Source: SZUA-309 sp965230005 (GTDB taxonomy: Bacteria; Pseudomonadota; Gammaproteobacteria; Pseudomonadales; Azotimanducaceae). Taken from it: a stretch of 64,000 nucleotides of DNA. The translations under genes and the position numbers were made by a program. Below the pieces are notes generated by a model, which was given only the letters and a program-made list of their open reading frames with translations, was not told the DNA's origin and did not search any database. Below are positions 33,906-42,135 of this stretch, piece by piece. The stretch spans positions 930,001 through 994,000 of the forward strand of contig OZ245934.1 in NCBI GenBank assembly GCA_965230005.1. The letters run 5' to 3'. The first letter of the stretch is position 1. Every line of letters starts with the position of its first letter.

Positions 33906-34922
33906 TCAATCTACCCTTGCCTGTTCGGGTTGCCGATTTTCGCCCATGGCTTCCGCCGGACGCCTGGCAGTCTGACCATACCCATAACCATAACCGTAGC
34001 CATACCCATAGCTACTGGCAGAACCCTGCTGGGTCTTGTTCAGCACCATACTGACGTTTGAACAACCCTCGAGCTGATCCACAGAGTGCGCGACCGCAGA
34101 CTGAGCTGTCTTATTCGCTTCAACAATCAGCACAACCTGACCCATGTGACGGGCCAACACAGCAGCCTCTGTCGTGGCCAACAGCGGCGGTGCGTCAAAC
34201 AGCACAATCCGATTTGGATCGGCGGCCGCGAGTTCTCTCGTAATGATGGCCATGAGCTCGCTGGCGAACAGCTCATCGATCTGATCGGTGTTTCCACCCG
34301 CCGGCAGAATGGAGAGCCGGTCGATGTTGGATGTCAGAACCGCGTCTTCCCCGAGGTAGTTCGTTTCATAGAGAAGATCCGACAGGCCACGCTCGGCCTG
34401 GATCCCCAGCTGCTCAGTAATGCCGCCTTTGCTGACATCTGCATCAACAAGTAATACGCGTTTGTCGAGTTCTGCGGCCAGGCTGATCGCCAGATTGATG
34501 GAAACGAAGGTCTTTCCTTCTCCAGGCAAGGAACTCGTGAGCATTATCAGATTCGAAGGCGGTGCGTCTGTGGGTCGCGCCTGGTCTCGGGCAAGGTTAA
34601 GCAGCAGTGGTCGTTTGATCCTCCGCAGTTCCTGCGCCAACTGACTCCGCCCCTCACCCGGGGTGAGAAACCCTTTCTCCGCAAGACTCGTGAGGTCGAT
34701 GTCACAGAAGTGCTCCGAGGCGCTGAGAAAGCCCTGAGTTTTGCCTTGAATGATTGGGGCAGGCTGAGGCTTGGGAACCTCGAATCCGGCATTCGCCTGT
34801 CCGTTTTGAGGTGTCGCCGAGTTGAAGTTCGGTCCCGCTACAGAGGCAGACGACTGCTTCCTGGCAGCCAGTTTGGCCGCCGCCTTTTCAATCGTGCTCA
34901 TGGGCTGGGGGTGCTCTTCCAT
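33906..34922 (-). CDS. Exopolysaccharide tyrosine autokinase (CpsD/XrtA-associated)
   Basis: 338 residues from the ATG at 34922; a second ATG at 34901 gives MSTIEKAAAKLAARK, the usual start of this family, and may be the true one. BY-kinase Walker A is in TSSLPGEGKTFVSINLAISL, Walker A' in RVLLVDADVSKGG, and Walker B in RIVLFDAPPLLAT. The C-terminus carries six Tyr-Gly pairs before QTARRP. These tyrosines are the expected autophosphorylation sites that control polysaccharide polymerisation and export. No transmembrane activator domain is fused, so a separate Wzc-like partner is implied, not seen here. Confidence 0.87.
   Translation of the reverse strand: MEEHPQPMSTIEKAAAKLAARKQSSASVAGPNFNSATPQNGQANAGFEVPKPQPAPIIQGKTQGFLSASEHFCDIDLTSLAEKGFLTPGEGRSQLAQELRRIKRPLLLNLARDQARPTDAPPSNLIMLTSSLPGEGKTFVSINLAISLAAELDKRVLLVDADVSKGGITEQLGIQAERGLSDLLYETNYLGEDAVLTSNIDRLSILPAGGNTDQIDELFASELMAIITRELAAADPNRIVLFDAPPLLATTEAAVLARHMGQVVLIVEANKTAQSAVAHSVDQLEGCSNVSMVLNKTQQGSASSYGYGYGYGYGYGQTARRPAEAMGENRQPEQARVD
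33975..34010 (-). repeat. Six hexamer units encoding the kinase Tyr-Gly tail
   Basis: Six successive 6-nt units (plus-strand forms ACCATA, CCCATA, ACCATA, ACCGTA, GCCATA, CCCATA) each encode Tyr-Gly. Third-position differences between units argue for selection on the peptide rather than recent slippage, though copy number could still change. Confidence 0.85.
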
Positions 34923-35130
34923 CTGGCGCTCAAAATACTAAAGAACCCTGTCCGTATGGTCTGTAAGGTGTTGTAACGTGGGCGAATTCAGAAGCGCGGA
35001 GCTACATGACGACAACACCAATCATGTACTCAGCGAACCATAATACTCTGCTGGAGTCCTTAAAACCGCCTTCCAGTTCCGGATCGACACTCATATTTTT
35101 GACAACCATGCTGACAGACATTTTCCAGGC

Positions 35131-37182
35131 ATGACACTTGAGCATCTCTCGGCAATTACCTCCCTGCTGGCGGTCGTAAGCTATCTCGGCCTCGTAGTTT
35201 TCTGCGTTCTCACCATCCTCCGGGGAATCACCGGGCGTGCGCTGCTGTTCGCAGCCACCGTCACCCTCACCTACCTGCTTGCCTGGACCTTTCTCGGGCA
35301 GACACTCTCCACGCTCGCGCTTGAACTTCTGAGCCTTCAGCTGTGGATTGCGCTACTCATCCGTGCGATTGGAGTCAATGGAGAAAACTGGCGAGATGCT
35401 GAACTCAGGGCTGTGAGCTGGCTTGCTCTCGCGTCGCTGGCAACGCTGGTGTTCGGACTCGCTCATCTCGTTTTCGTCAGCACAAGTGCACCCACGACAA
35501 ACGTCGTCGATCCACGCCCTCACTATCTGGCCGAGATCCTCCTGAACATCATCGGGCTCGTCCTGATCGAGCAGCTGAGCAGAAACACCCGAGAGGACCT
35601 GCGACCCAAGCTGCGGTATCTGAACATGGGGCTCGGTCTGATCTTTGCCTATGGACTGTTCAACAGCGCGCTGGGACTCATGTACAGCGGCCAGGTGCTT
35701 GTTCTGGACGTCGCCCAGCCCCTCGTGTTTGCGCTTGCAGTCCCCTTTCTCGTGGTGTCCTCCTTGCGCAATCGTGACAACCAGCTGCGCTTCAATGTCT
35801 CCCGGCAGTTCATTTTCCGTTCCAGTATTCTCACTGCCGTCGGTGTTGGCCTGTTGCTGATCGGCGCTGCGGGGTATGCGCTCCGACAGTTCGGTGGCGA
35901 TGCCGACGTCGCTGCTCTGGTGTTGACGAGTGCCGTTCTGTTGGCCGTCGTACTCGCCATCGGCGGCTCCGATCAGGTACGCGCCCGAAGCCGCTACTTC
36001 GTCACACGCCATCTTTTTGAATCCGCCCACGACTACCGGGAAAACTGGGAGCGGGTGAGCCGCCTCCTCACGGAGCCGGACCCCGATTTCAGCGCCGAGC
36101 AACAGGGTATTCGCTCCCTCCTGGCGTTCTTCGATGCGAGAGGAGGCGCGCTATGGCAGCTTAACGATTCCCATTTCAGTCTCATCGCGACCCATCACGA
36201 CACCTCATTCTCGCCGCTCGACCCGACGCAGCAGCAGTTGCTCCTCACCCTATTCGCTGAAGACGAGGACCTGATCGATCTGCAAAAAGTCCAACCCGCA
36301 GGGACGCCGGAGGTGGAGGAGTCACTCAATCAGCGCATGCTCGCCGCCGGTACTCGGTATCTGATACCCCTGCGCGTTCAAGGCGAGCTGACCGGATTCA
36401 TCAGTGTCCAGGATTCGCCCTTCCCGCGAGCCTTGAGTGAAGAAGACCGTGACATCGTCAGCCTCGTCGCTCGCCAGGTTGCCGGGGTACTCGCAGTCCG
36501 TAATCTCGATCGACGCCTCAGCGAGAGTCGACAGTTCGAATCGTTGAACCGCATGACGACGTACCTGCTCCATGACGTAAAAACCACCGTCGCCCAGCTG
36601 AATCTGACCCTCGAGAACGTTGAGCGGCATCGCAACAATCCCGCGTTCATCGACGATATGATCGACACCGTCGCCAACGCGACGCAACGCATGGCATCAC
36701 TCATTCGGCAGATAGATCGCCCAGATGATGGTGCAGTGGAACAACAAGAGACGGTAATGCTCTCTGGGCTGCTCGATGAGGTGATCGACCGGTTCAAGAG
36801 CAGAGCGCCCCGCCCAGCGTTGTCGAAGGCAAACTGTGACGCGTGCATCAAAGCGAATCGAGAAAGGCTCGATCATTGCCTGGAACATCTGATCAGCAAT
36901 GCTGTGGAGGCGACCGATCCTGCAGGAGACGTTTCCGTGACCCTGGAGCGTAATGGCACTTGGGTCGACGTCCGCGTAGCAGACAGCGGCAGTGGTATGA
37001 CGGCAGAGTTTATCAGCGAGGAACTTTTTCAACCTTTTCGCTCAACGAAAGGCGTTACCGGCATGGGGATCGGGGCCCATCAGGTGCGCGAATACGTTAG
37101 GAGACTGGGTGGCGACGTCCTGGTCGAAAGCGAGCCTGGAAACGGTTCCATCTTCACCCTGAAACTACCGGCACAGCCATGA
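35131..37182 (+). CDS. prsK: Sensor histidine kinase PrsK (exosortase system-associated)
   Basis: 683 residues. N-terminal membrane domain with about eight segments (residues ~5-285), then a GAF-like domain (~310-455), a dimerisation helix with the phospho-His in TYLLHDVKTTVAQLNL (~480), and an HATPase domain: HLISNAVEATDP (N box), RVADSGSGM (G1) and GMGIGAHQVREYV (G2). This architecture matches PrsK of XrtA/PEP-CTERM loci. ATG with only a weak ribosome site (CAGG immediately before it). Its stop overlaps prsR as ATGA. The 208-bp gap to the divergent kinase gene has TTGACA at 35099-35104 but no matching -10. Confidence 0.87.
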   Translation: MTLEHLSAITSLLAVVSYLGLVVFCVLTILRGITGRALLFAATVTLTYLLAWTFLGQTLSTLALELLSLQLWIALLIRAIGVNGENWRDAELRAVSWLALASLATLVFGLAHLVFVSTSAPTTNVVDPRPHYLAEILLNIIGLVLIEQLSRNTREDLRPKLRYLNMGLGLIFAYGLFNSALGLMYSGQVLVLDVAQPLVFALAVPFLVVSSLRNRDNQLRFNVSRQFIFRSSILTAVGVGLLLIGAAGYALRQFGGDADVAALVLTSAVLLAVVLAIGGSDQVRARSRYFVTRHLFESAHDYRENWERVSRLLTEPDPDFSAEQQGIRSLLAFFDARGGALWQLNDSHFSLIATHHDTSFSPLDPTQQQLLLTLFAEDEDLIDLQKVQPAGTPEVEESLNQRMLAAGTRYLIPLRVQGELTGFISVQDSPFPRALSEEDRDIVSLVARQVAGVLAVRNLDRRLSESRQFESLNRMTTYLLHDVKTTVAQLNLTLENVERHRNNPAFIDDMIDTVANATQRMASLIRQIDRPDDGAVEQQETVMLSGLLDEVIDRFKSRAPRPALSKANCDACIKANRERLDHCLEHLISNAVEATDPAGDVSVTLERNGTWVDVRVADSGSGMTAEFISEELFQPFRSTKGVTGMGIGAHQVREYVRRLGGDVLVESEPGNGSIFTLKLPAQP

Positions 37183-38519
37183 CTGATCGACGCTTGCTCA
37201 TCATCGAAGACGATCCCGGCCTGCAGAAACAGATGCGCTGGTGTTTCGAGGACGTGGAGGTCGAAACCGCCGGGAAGGCTTCCGAGGTCGAGTCAGCGCT
37301 ACGGAAGTTCGAGCCACAGGTGATCACTCTGGACCTTGGACTACCCCCGGACCCTGGCGGCACTTCCCAGGGCATGCTCTGCCTGGAACTGATCAGTTCG
37401 CTCCTGCCAAAAGCGAAAGTGGTGGTGGTGACGGGTCGTGAAGAACGGGAGGCGGCGATGGATGCCATCGCTGCAGGCGCCTTCGACTACTACCAGAAAC
37501 CCATCGACTCAGAAACCTTGCGCTTCGCCGCGGATCGAGCCTTCAAGATCTGGGAGCTGGAGGAAGCCAACCGGAAGCTGCGAGCGGTCCCAGGCAACGC
37601 CATGCTCGAAGGCCTGATTTCCGAAGATGAAACCATGGAGCGTCTTTGCCGACAGATCGAAAAGATCGCAGCGGCAGACGTTACCGTCGCTATTCTGGGC
37701 GAAACAGGGACCGGCAAGGAGGTAGTCGCGCGCAACCTGCATCGGCTGAGCAGTCGCGCCGACGCCCCATTTGTTGCCATCAATTGTGCGGCCATCCCGG
37801 AAACGCTGCTGGAAAGCGAACTCTTTGGCCATGAAAAAGGCGCTTTTACCGGCGCCTCAAGTCGCAAAATCGGACGTATCGAAGCCGCAGATGGCGGCAC
37901 CCTTTTCCTCGACGAAATCGGGGATATGCCTCTCGCCCTTCAGGCGAAAATCCTGCGCTTTCTTCAGGAGCGCACCTTCGAACGACTGGGAGGTACGTCG
38001 AGTCTTGATTCCGACGTTCGAGTTCTGTCGGCCACCCATGGAAACCTCGAAGGCATGGTCGCAAGCGGAGATTTCCGCGAAGATCTTTACTTCAGACTGG
38101 CCGAAATCACGTTGATGCTTCCGCCCCTGCGAGATCGCGGCAACGACGTCGTGCTGCTGGCACGACACCTGCTGCAATCCTCAGGCAGCGACGTGAAGCT
38201 GAGTGATGAGGCAGAGGCGGCGCTCAAGAATCACCGTTGGCCCGGAAACATTCGCGAACTCGAAAACCGAATCAAACGCGCCGCCGTTCTCTGCGAGAAG
38301 AATATGATCCATGCGGTTGATCTGGAGCTTGCAGAGCCCGAGGCACAGGAGACGCTGGCGCTCAACCTCAGAACCGTTCGAGCAGCGGCGGAAAGCGAAG
38401 CCATACAACAGGCGCTCAAAGTCGCCGAGGGAAATGTCTCGCAAGCGGCAAGACTACTGGGTGTCTCAAGACCCACACTCTATAACCTGCTGGACAAATA
38501 CGAGATCGAAATAGGGTAG
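37179..38519 (+). CDS. prsR: Sigma-54-dependent response regulator PrsR
   Basis: 446 residues. Receiver domain (1-120) with acidic pocket IIEDD and phospho-Asp D52 in ITLDLGLPP; AAA+ domain with GETGTGKE (Walker A) and ESELFGHEKGAFTGA (sigma-54 contact loop GAFTGA); C-terminal Fis-type helix-turn-helix (GNVSQAARLLGVSRPTLYNL). Partner of PrsK. Its target promoters should carry -24/-12 elements; I found no convincing GG-N10-GC element in the adjacent 208-bp kinase/prsK intergenic region. Confidence 0.93.
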   Translation: MTDRRLLIIEDDPGLQKQMRWCFEDVEVETAGKASEVESALRKFEPQVITLDLGLPPDPGGTSQGMLCLELISSLLPKAKVVVVTGREEREAAMDAIAAGAFDYYQKPIDSETLRFAADRAFKIWELEEANRKLRAVPGNAMLEGLISEDETMERLCRQIEKIAAADVTVAILGETGTGKEVVARNLHRLSSRADAPFVAINCAAIPETLLESELFGHEKGAFTGASSRKIGRIEAADGGTLFLDEIGDMPLALQAKILRFLQERTFERLGGTSSLDSDVRVLSATHGNLEGMVASGDFREDLYFRLAEITLMLPPLRDRGNDVVLLARHLLQSSGSDVKLSDEAEAALKNHRWPGNIRELENRIKRAAVLCEKNMIHAVDLELAEPEAQETLALNLRTVRAAAESEAIQQALKVAEGNVSQAARLLGVSRPTLYNLLDKYEIEIG

Positions 38520-38532
38520 ACGGTCCAAGTAC

Positions 38533-39549
38533 ATGAGTAAAATCCTCGTCACAGGCGGCGCTGGCTACATCGGTTCACACATGTGCGTCGAGCTGTTGGA
38601 AGCTGGTTTCGACGTTGTCGTCGTCGACAACTACAGCAACAGTTCGAAGCTGGCACTCGAGGCTGTGCAGAACATCACTGGCAGAACGCTTCAGGCTTAC
38701 GAGGCTGATCTCAGAGACAAACATGCGCTGGAAACGCTCTTCGCCGCACACGAATTCGAGGCCGTACTCCACTTCGCTGGGCTGAAAGCCGTCGGGGAGT
38801 CGGTCAGCAACCCGCTCTCCTACTACGATAACAACGTCGTCGGGACACAACGCCTCCTGGAGGTCATGCAATCAAGGGGCGTTCGCACGTTGGTCTTCAG
38901 TTCGTCCGCGACGGTATACGGCATCCCCGAAGAGATGCCGATCGACGAAGGGCAACCCACAGAGCCGATCAATCCGTACGGGCGAACAAAGCTGCATATC
39001 GAAGGCGTGCTCCAGGATGTCGCAGCGAGCGATCCCGCCTGGCGTGTATCCTTACTCCGCTATTTCAACCCGGTCGGTGCACATCCTTCTGGCAAGATCG
39101 GCGAGACGCCACGCGGGACACCGAACAATCTCATGCCCTACATCAGCCAGGTGGCGGTTGGCAAACGAACTCATCTGAACGTATTCGGAAACGACTACGG
39201 AACTCCTGATGGCACCGGTATCCGAGATTACATACACGTGGTCGATCTCGTGCGTGGTCATCTGGCAGCGCTCGACTTTTTGAAAAAGAAGACCGGCGTG
39301 CACGTGCACAACCTTGGGGCGGGACGCGGATACTCGGTATTGGAGATGATCAGCGCCTTCGAGGAAGCGAGCGGTTGCGAGATACCTTACGAAGTTGTCG
39401 AGCGCAGGCCGGGAGACGCCGCAATCTCATTTGCGGATCCGGACAAGGCCAGGTCGGAGTTGAACTGGTCAGCAGAGTACAATCTGCAGGACATGTGTGG
39501 CGATAGCTGGCGCTGGCAATGCACCCACCCAGCGGGATTCGTCGACTGA
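38533..39549 (+). CDS. galE: UDP-glucose 4-epimerase GalE
   Basis: 338 residues. NAD-binding TGGAGYIGSHMCVELLEAGF, catalytic Ser/Tyr-x3-Lys in FSSSATVYG and NPYGRTKLHIE, and YFNPVGAHPSGKIGE, all GalE-specific. It interconverts UDP-glucose and UDP-galactose for polysaccharide synthesis. It starts 13 bp after prsR and may be co-transcribed. The tRNA-Ser gene follows 52 bp after the stop. Confidence 0.96.
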   Translation: MSKILVTGGAGYIGSHMCVELLEAGFDVVVVDNYSNSSKLALEAVQNITGRTLQAYEADLRDKHALETLFAAHEFEAVLHFAGLKAVGESVSNPLSYYDNNVVGTQRLLEVMQSRGVRTLVFSSSATVYGIPEEMPIDEGQPTEPINPYGRTKLHIEGVLQDVAASDPAWRVSLLRYFNPVGAHPSGKIGETPRGTPNNLMPYISQVAVGKRTHLNVFGNDYGTPDGTGIRDYIHVVDLVRGHLAALDFLKKKTGVHVHNLGAGRGYSVLEMISAFEEASGCEIPYEVVERRPGDAAISFADPDKARSELNWSAEYNLQDMCGDSWRWQCTHPAGFVD

Positions 39550-39601
39550 CCATTTGCGGCTGCGAAGAACCCCTGATCTAGGTACCATTCCGCCTGTTCC
39601 C

Positions 39602-39691
39602 GGAGGGGTGGCTGAGTGGTCGAAAGCACTGGTCTTGAAAACCAGCGTAGGTTGATCCCTACCGTGGGTTCGAATCCCACCCCCTCCGCCA
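39602..39691 (+). tRNA. tRNA-Ser (anticodon TGA)
   Basis: 90 nt with CCA encoded. Acceptor GGAGGGG pairs with CCCCTCC; anticodon stem-loop CTGGT-CTTGAAA-ACCAG gives anticodon TGA; a long variable arm (GTAGGTTGATCCCTAC) is diagnostic of class II serine tRNA; T arm GTGGG-TTCGAAT-CCCAC. Discriminator G as expected for serine. No obvious terminator immediately after; tusD begins 50 bp on. Confidence 0.98.
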
Positions 39692-39740
39692 TTTGTACCG
39701 CTCGTCTAGATCCATCGATCCCACGTTTGCTGAGTCACTG

Positions 39741-40091
39741 GTGAAAATCACCGTCATCGTTCAAAACCCGGAGCTCGATCAGGCCTACCACTTCGTCGAA
39801 GCAGCCCTGAGCGCTGATCATGAAGTCCCGCTCGTTTTCTTCTACCAGCAGGGCGTGTTCGCTGCAGATACCGCTGCGGGCAATCCAAATTCCGAGCGAT
39901 GGCGCGACCTCGCATCTCGAATGGACCTGCAACTCGGGATCTGCATCGGCGCCTCGGAGCGCCGGGGCCTCGTAACTGCTGTCGGTGAACCCGAGGAGGG
40001 AAAGCAGCTCGACGACACGTTTGAGGTGATGGGTCTTGGGCAGCTCGCCGGGGCTATGCTGGAATCGGATCGGGTGGTGACTTTCAGCTGA
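39741..40091 (+). CDS. tusD: Sulfurtransferase complex subunit TusD
   Basis: 116 residues from a GTG at 39741. DsrE-type fold; VPLVFFYQQGVFAA and the sulfur-carrying cysteine C68 in LQLGICIGASERRGL align with E. coli TusD. TusD receives sulfur from TusA inside the TusBCD hexamer and passes it to TusE and then MnmA (57 kb end of the window) for 2-thiouridine in tRNA. Weak Shine-Dalgarno. Overlaps tusC by one base (TGATG). Confidence 0.9.
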   Translation: MKITVIVQNPELDQAYHFVEAALSADHEVPLVFFYQQGVFAADTAAGNPNSERWRDLASRMDLQLGICIGASERRGLVTAVGEPEEGKQLDDTFEVMGLGQLAGAMLESDRVVTFS

Positions 40092-40435
40092 TGGATGCCT
40101 CGAAATCCGTGCTTTGCGTGCTCAGCCAAAGCGATGTCTCAGTCAGCCAGGAAGCAATCGAACTGGCTCTCGTGGCGGCCGCGTTTGATGCCAAGGTCAG
40201 CGTGCTTTTTCGCAGTGCAGGTGCGGCTGTGCTTGCTCAGAGCGTGGTCAATGACGATGACTCTGAAGAACATCACCCAGTAACGATGCTCCAAGGATTC
40301 GGGGTCGACGACATCTTCGTCGATGAAGCTGGCGGGGCCGGTCAGACCGGATTGCCATTCGATGGCGTAGAGTTCGTTGGCCTCGACACCCAACGGTGGC
40401 TGATTGCCTCGGCAGACATCGTCATCAACGACTGA
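40091..40435 (+). CDS. tusC: Sulfurtransferase complex subunit TusC
   Basis: 114 residues, DsrF-type. SVSQEAIELALVAAAFDAKV and VSVLFRSAGAAVL fit the family; structural partner of TusD and TusB. One-base overlaps with both neighbours (TGATG on each side) show a tight translational chain. Confidence 0.88.
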   Translation: MDASKSVLCVLSQSDVSVSQEAIELALVAAAFDAKVSVLFRSAGAAVLAQSVVNDDDSEEHHPVTMLQGFGVDDIFVDEAGGAGQTGLPFDGVEFVGLDTQRWLIASADIVIND

Positions 40436-40692
40436 TGGCGACGCTACACATTGTTAGCAAACGCCAGGCACTTGCAGATTGCCTCGAAGTCGCCGACACC
40501 AGGGATGAGATAATACTGCTGGACGATGCGGTCCTGGGCGCCAGCGCAGACCCTCCACGCAAGGTCTGGGCCCTGAAGGAAGACGTCGCGACCTATTTAA
40601 GTCAGCCAGTGTCTGAGCTCGTACAGCTGACAGACTACGCAGGCTTCGTTGAACTGGTCGCTCGGTGCGAACCAGTCGTTACCTGGCACTGA
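40435..40692 (+). CDS. tusB: Sulfurtransferase complex subunit TusB
   Basis: 85 residues, DsrH-type. MATLHIVSKRQALADCLEVA, then EIILLDDAVLG and the C-terminal YAGFVELVARCEPVVTWH match TusB. Completes the TusBCD ring. tusE is not next to it. Convergent with cysG across 55 bp without a clear terminator. Confidence 0.88.
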   Translation: MATLHIVSKRQALADCLEVADTRDEIILLDDAVLGASADPPRKVWALKEDVATYLSQPVSELVQLTDYAGFVELVARCEPVVTWH

Positions 40693-40747
40693 CCGAGATC
40701 TAGCTGCCCGCACACAAGCATTAGAGAGCGCTTGACACGCGCCTTAG

Positions 40748-42115
40748 TCATAACGCAGCAGCGCTGGAACGATAAGCCACCGACTCCCCGACGATGATCG
40801 TCGTCGGCCCCTTAACATCGGCTGCCCTCACCTTTTCCGCCAAATCCTCGAGCGTCCCCACAATCACCCGTTGTTCCGGCAAAGTCGCTTTCTCAACCAG
40901 CGCCACCGGCGTATCTGCTCCTCGACCATGCTCGATCAGCCCACTCAGAATCTCTTCCAGGCCAGGCAATCCCATATAGAGCACAACCGTTTGCCCCGGC
41001 TTCGCCAGCTCCGGCCAGTCGAGATTGATCCGGTTCTGCGCCCGATGGCCGGTGACGAACCGCACCGACTGAGAAACTTCACGATAGGTGAGCGGTATTC
41101 CCGCGTAGCTTGCTGAGCCCGTTGCCGCTGTGATCCCAGGCACGGCAATCACGTCTACGCCGGCTTCGACGAGTACCTCAACCTCTTCGCCCCCGCGCCC
41201 GAAGATGAACGGGTCCCCACCTTTCAGCCGCACGACGGCGTTGCCTTCCCGGGCTTTCTCGATCAGGAGTTCGTTGATCGCTTCCTGGCGGGTGCTCGGC
41301 GCTCGCCACTTCTTGCCGACATAGGTCAGTTCCGCATCGCGCCTGGCGTAGTCGAGGATCTGCCGATTGACCAGGTTGTCGTAGAGCACCACATCGGCGC
41401 CCTGAAGTAAGCGCAGCGCCTTCAGCGTCAAGAGCTCTGGATCGCCGGGACCAGCGCCGACAATGGCTACCCGACCGCCCTGCTCTCCACCTTCCAGGGC
41501 CGACTGAAACGCCGACTCTGCCGCCTCCAGGTTGCCCTGATACACCGCTTCAGCCGCAGATCCGCTCACCACCTGCTCCCAGAGCTGTTGTCGCTCCGGA
41601 ATGGTCGTGAACCTTGCCTTCACAGCGTCCCGTCGGTCACGCACAAACTCGGCAAGTGCACCAAGACGTGCGGGCAGGCGGGCTTCGAGCCAACCGCGGA
41701 CCACCCGTGCCAGCGTTGGTGAAGAACCGCCCGTCGAAATCGCAACAAGCACCGGTGACCGGTCGACGAGCGCCGGAAAAATCACGTTGGAGAGCGAGGG
41801 TCGGTCGACGCTGTTGATGAGCTTGCCGGCCGCAATACAATCTTCGAATACCTGAGTGTTGACGGCCAGATCGTCAGTCGCACTGACGACGAGCGCCACG
41901 CCCTCGATGTCCTGAGCGTCATAGCCTCGCTGAATGAGCTCGAGCTCGAACTCCTCGATCAGTTCCTCAGTCTGCGGACCAACCTCCGGTGAGACGATCT
42001 GTACCGCCGCCTGAGCCCGGCACAGCAGCGCGATTTTCCGTGCGGCAATCTCGCCACCACCCACAACCAGCACCGGCTGCTGCTTCAGGTCGTGAAAGAG
42101 CGGCAGATAGTCCAT
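40748..42115 (-). CDS. cysG: Siroheme synthase CysG (trifunctional)
   Basis: 455 residues. N-terminal precorrin-2 dehydrogenase/ferrochelatase (DYLPLFHDLKQQPVLVVGGG, NAD site) up to ~200; C-terminal SAM:uroporphyrinogen-III methyltransferase from ~215 (VGAGPGDPELLTLKALRLLQ, RLKGGDPFIFGRGGEE, PGITAATGSASYAGIPLT). It makes siroheme from uroporphyrinogen III for sulfite/nitrite reductases. Last gene of the leftward ftsK-to-cysG run, 20 bp after serS. The cysB regulator of sulfur assimilation is also in this window, at 61 kb. Confidence 0.96.
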   Translation of the reverse strand: MDYLPLFHDLKQQPVLVVGGGEIAARKIALLCRAQAAVQIVSPEVGPQTEELIEEFELELIQRGYDAQDIEGVALVVSATDDLAVNTQVFEDCIAAGKLINSVDRPSLSNVIFPALVDRSPVLVAISTGGSSPTLARVVRGWLEARLPARLGALAEFVRDRRDAVKARFTTIPERQQLWEQVVSGSAAEAVYQGNLEAAESAFQSALEGGEQGGRVAIVGAGPGDPELLTLKALRLLQGADVVLYDNLVNRQILDYARRDAELTYVGKKWRAPSTRQEAINELLIEKAREGNAVVRLKGGDPFIFGRGGEEVEVLVEAGVDVIAVPGITAATGSASYAGIPLTYREVSQSVRFVTGHRAQNRINLDWPELAKPGQTVVLYMGLPGLEEILSGLIEHGRGADTPVALVEKATLPEQRVIVGTLEDLAEKVRAADVKGPTTIIVGESVAYRSSAAAL

Positions 42116-42135
42116 GGCAGGCCGTGGCTCAGAGC

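Noticed and set aside
34923..35130. Sigma-54 (-24/-12) promoter for the kinase or prsK.
   Set aside because: No TGGCA-N6-TGC-like element on either strand. TTGACA at 35099 has no partner -10.
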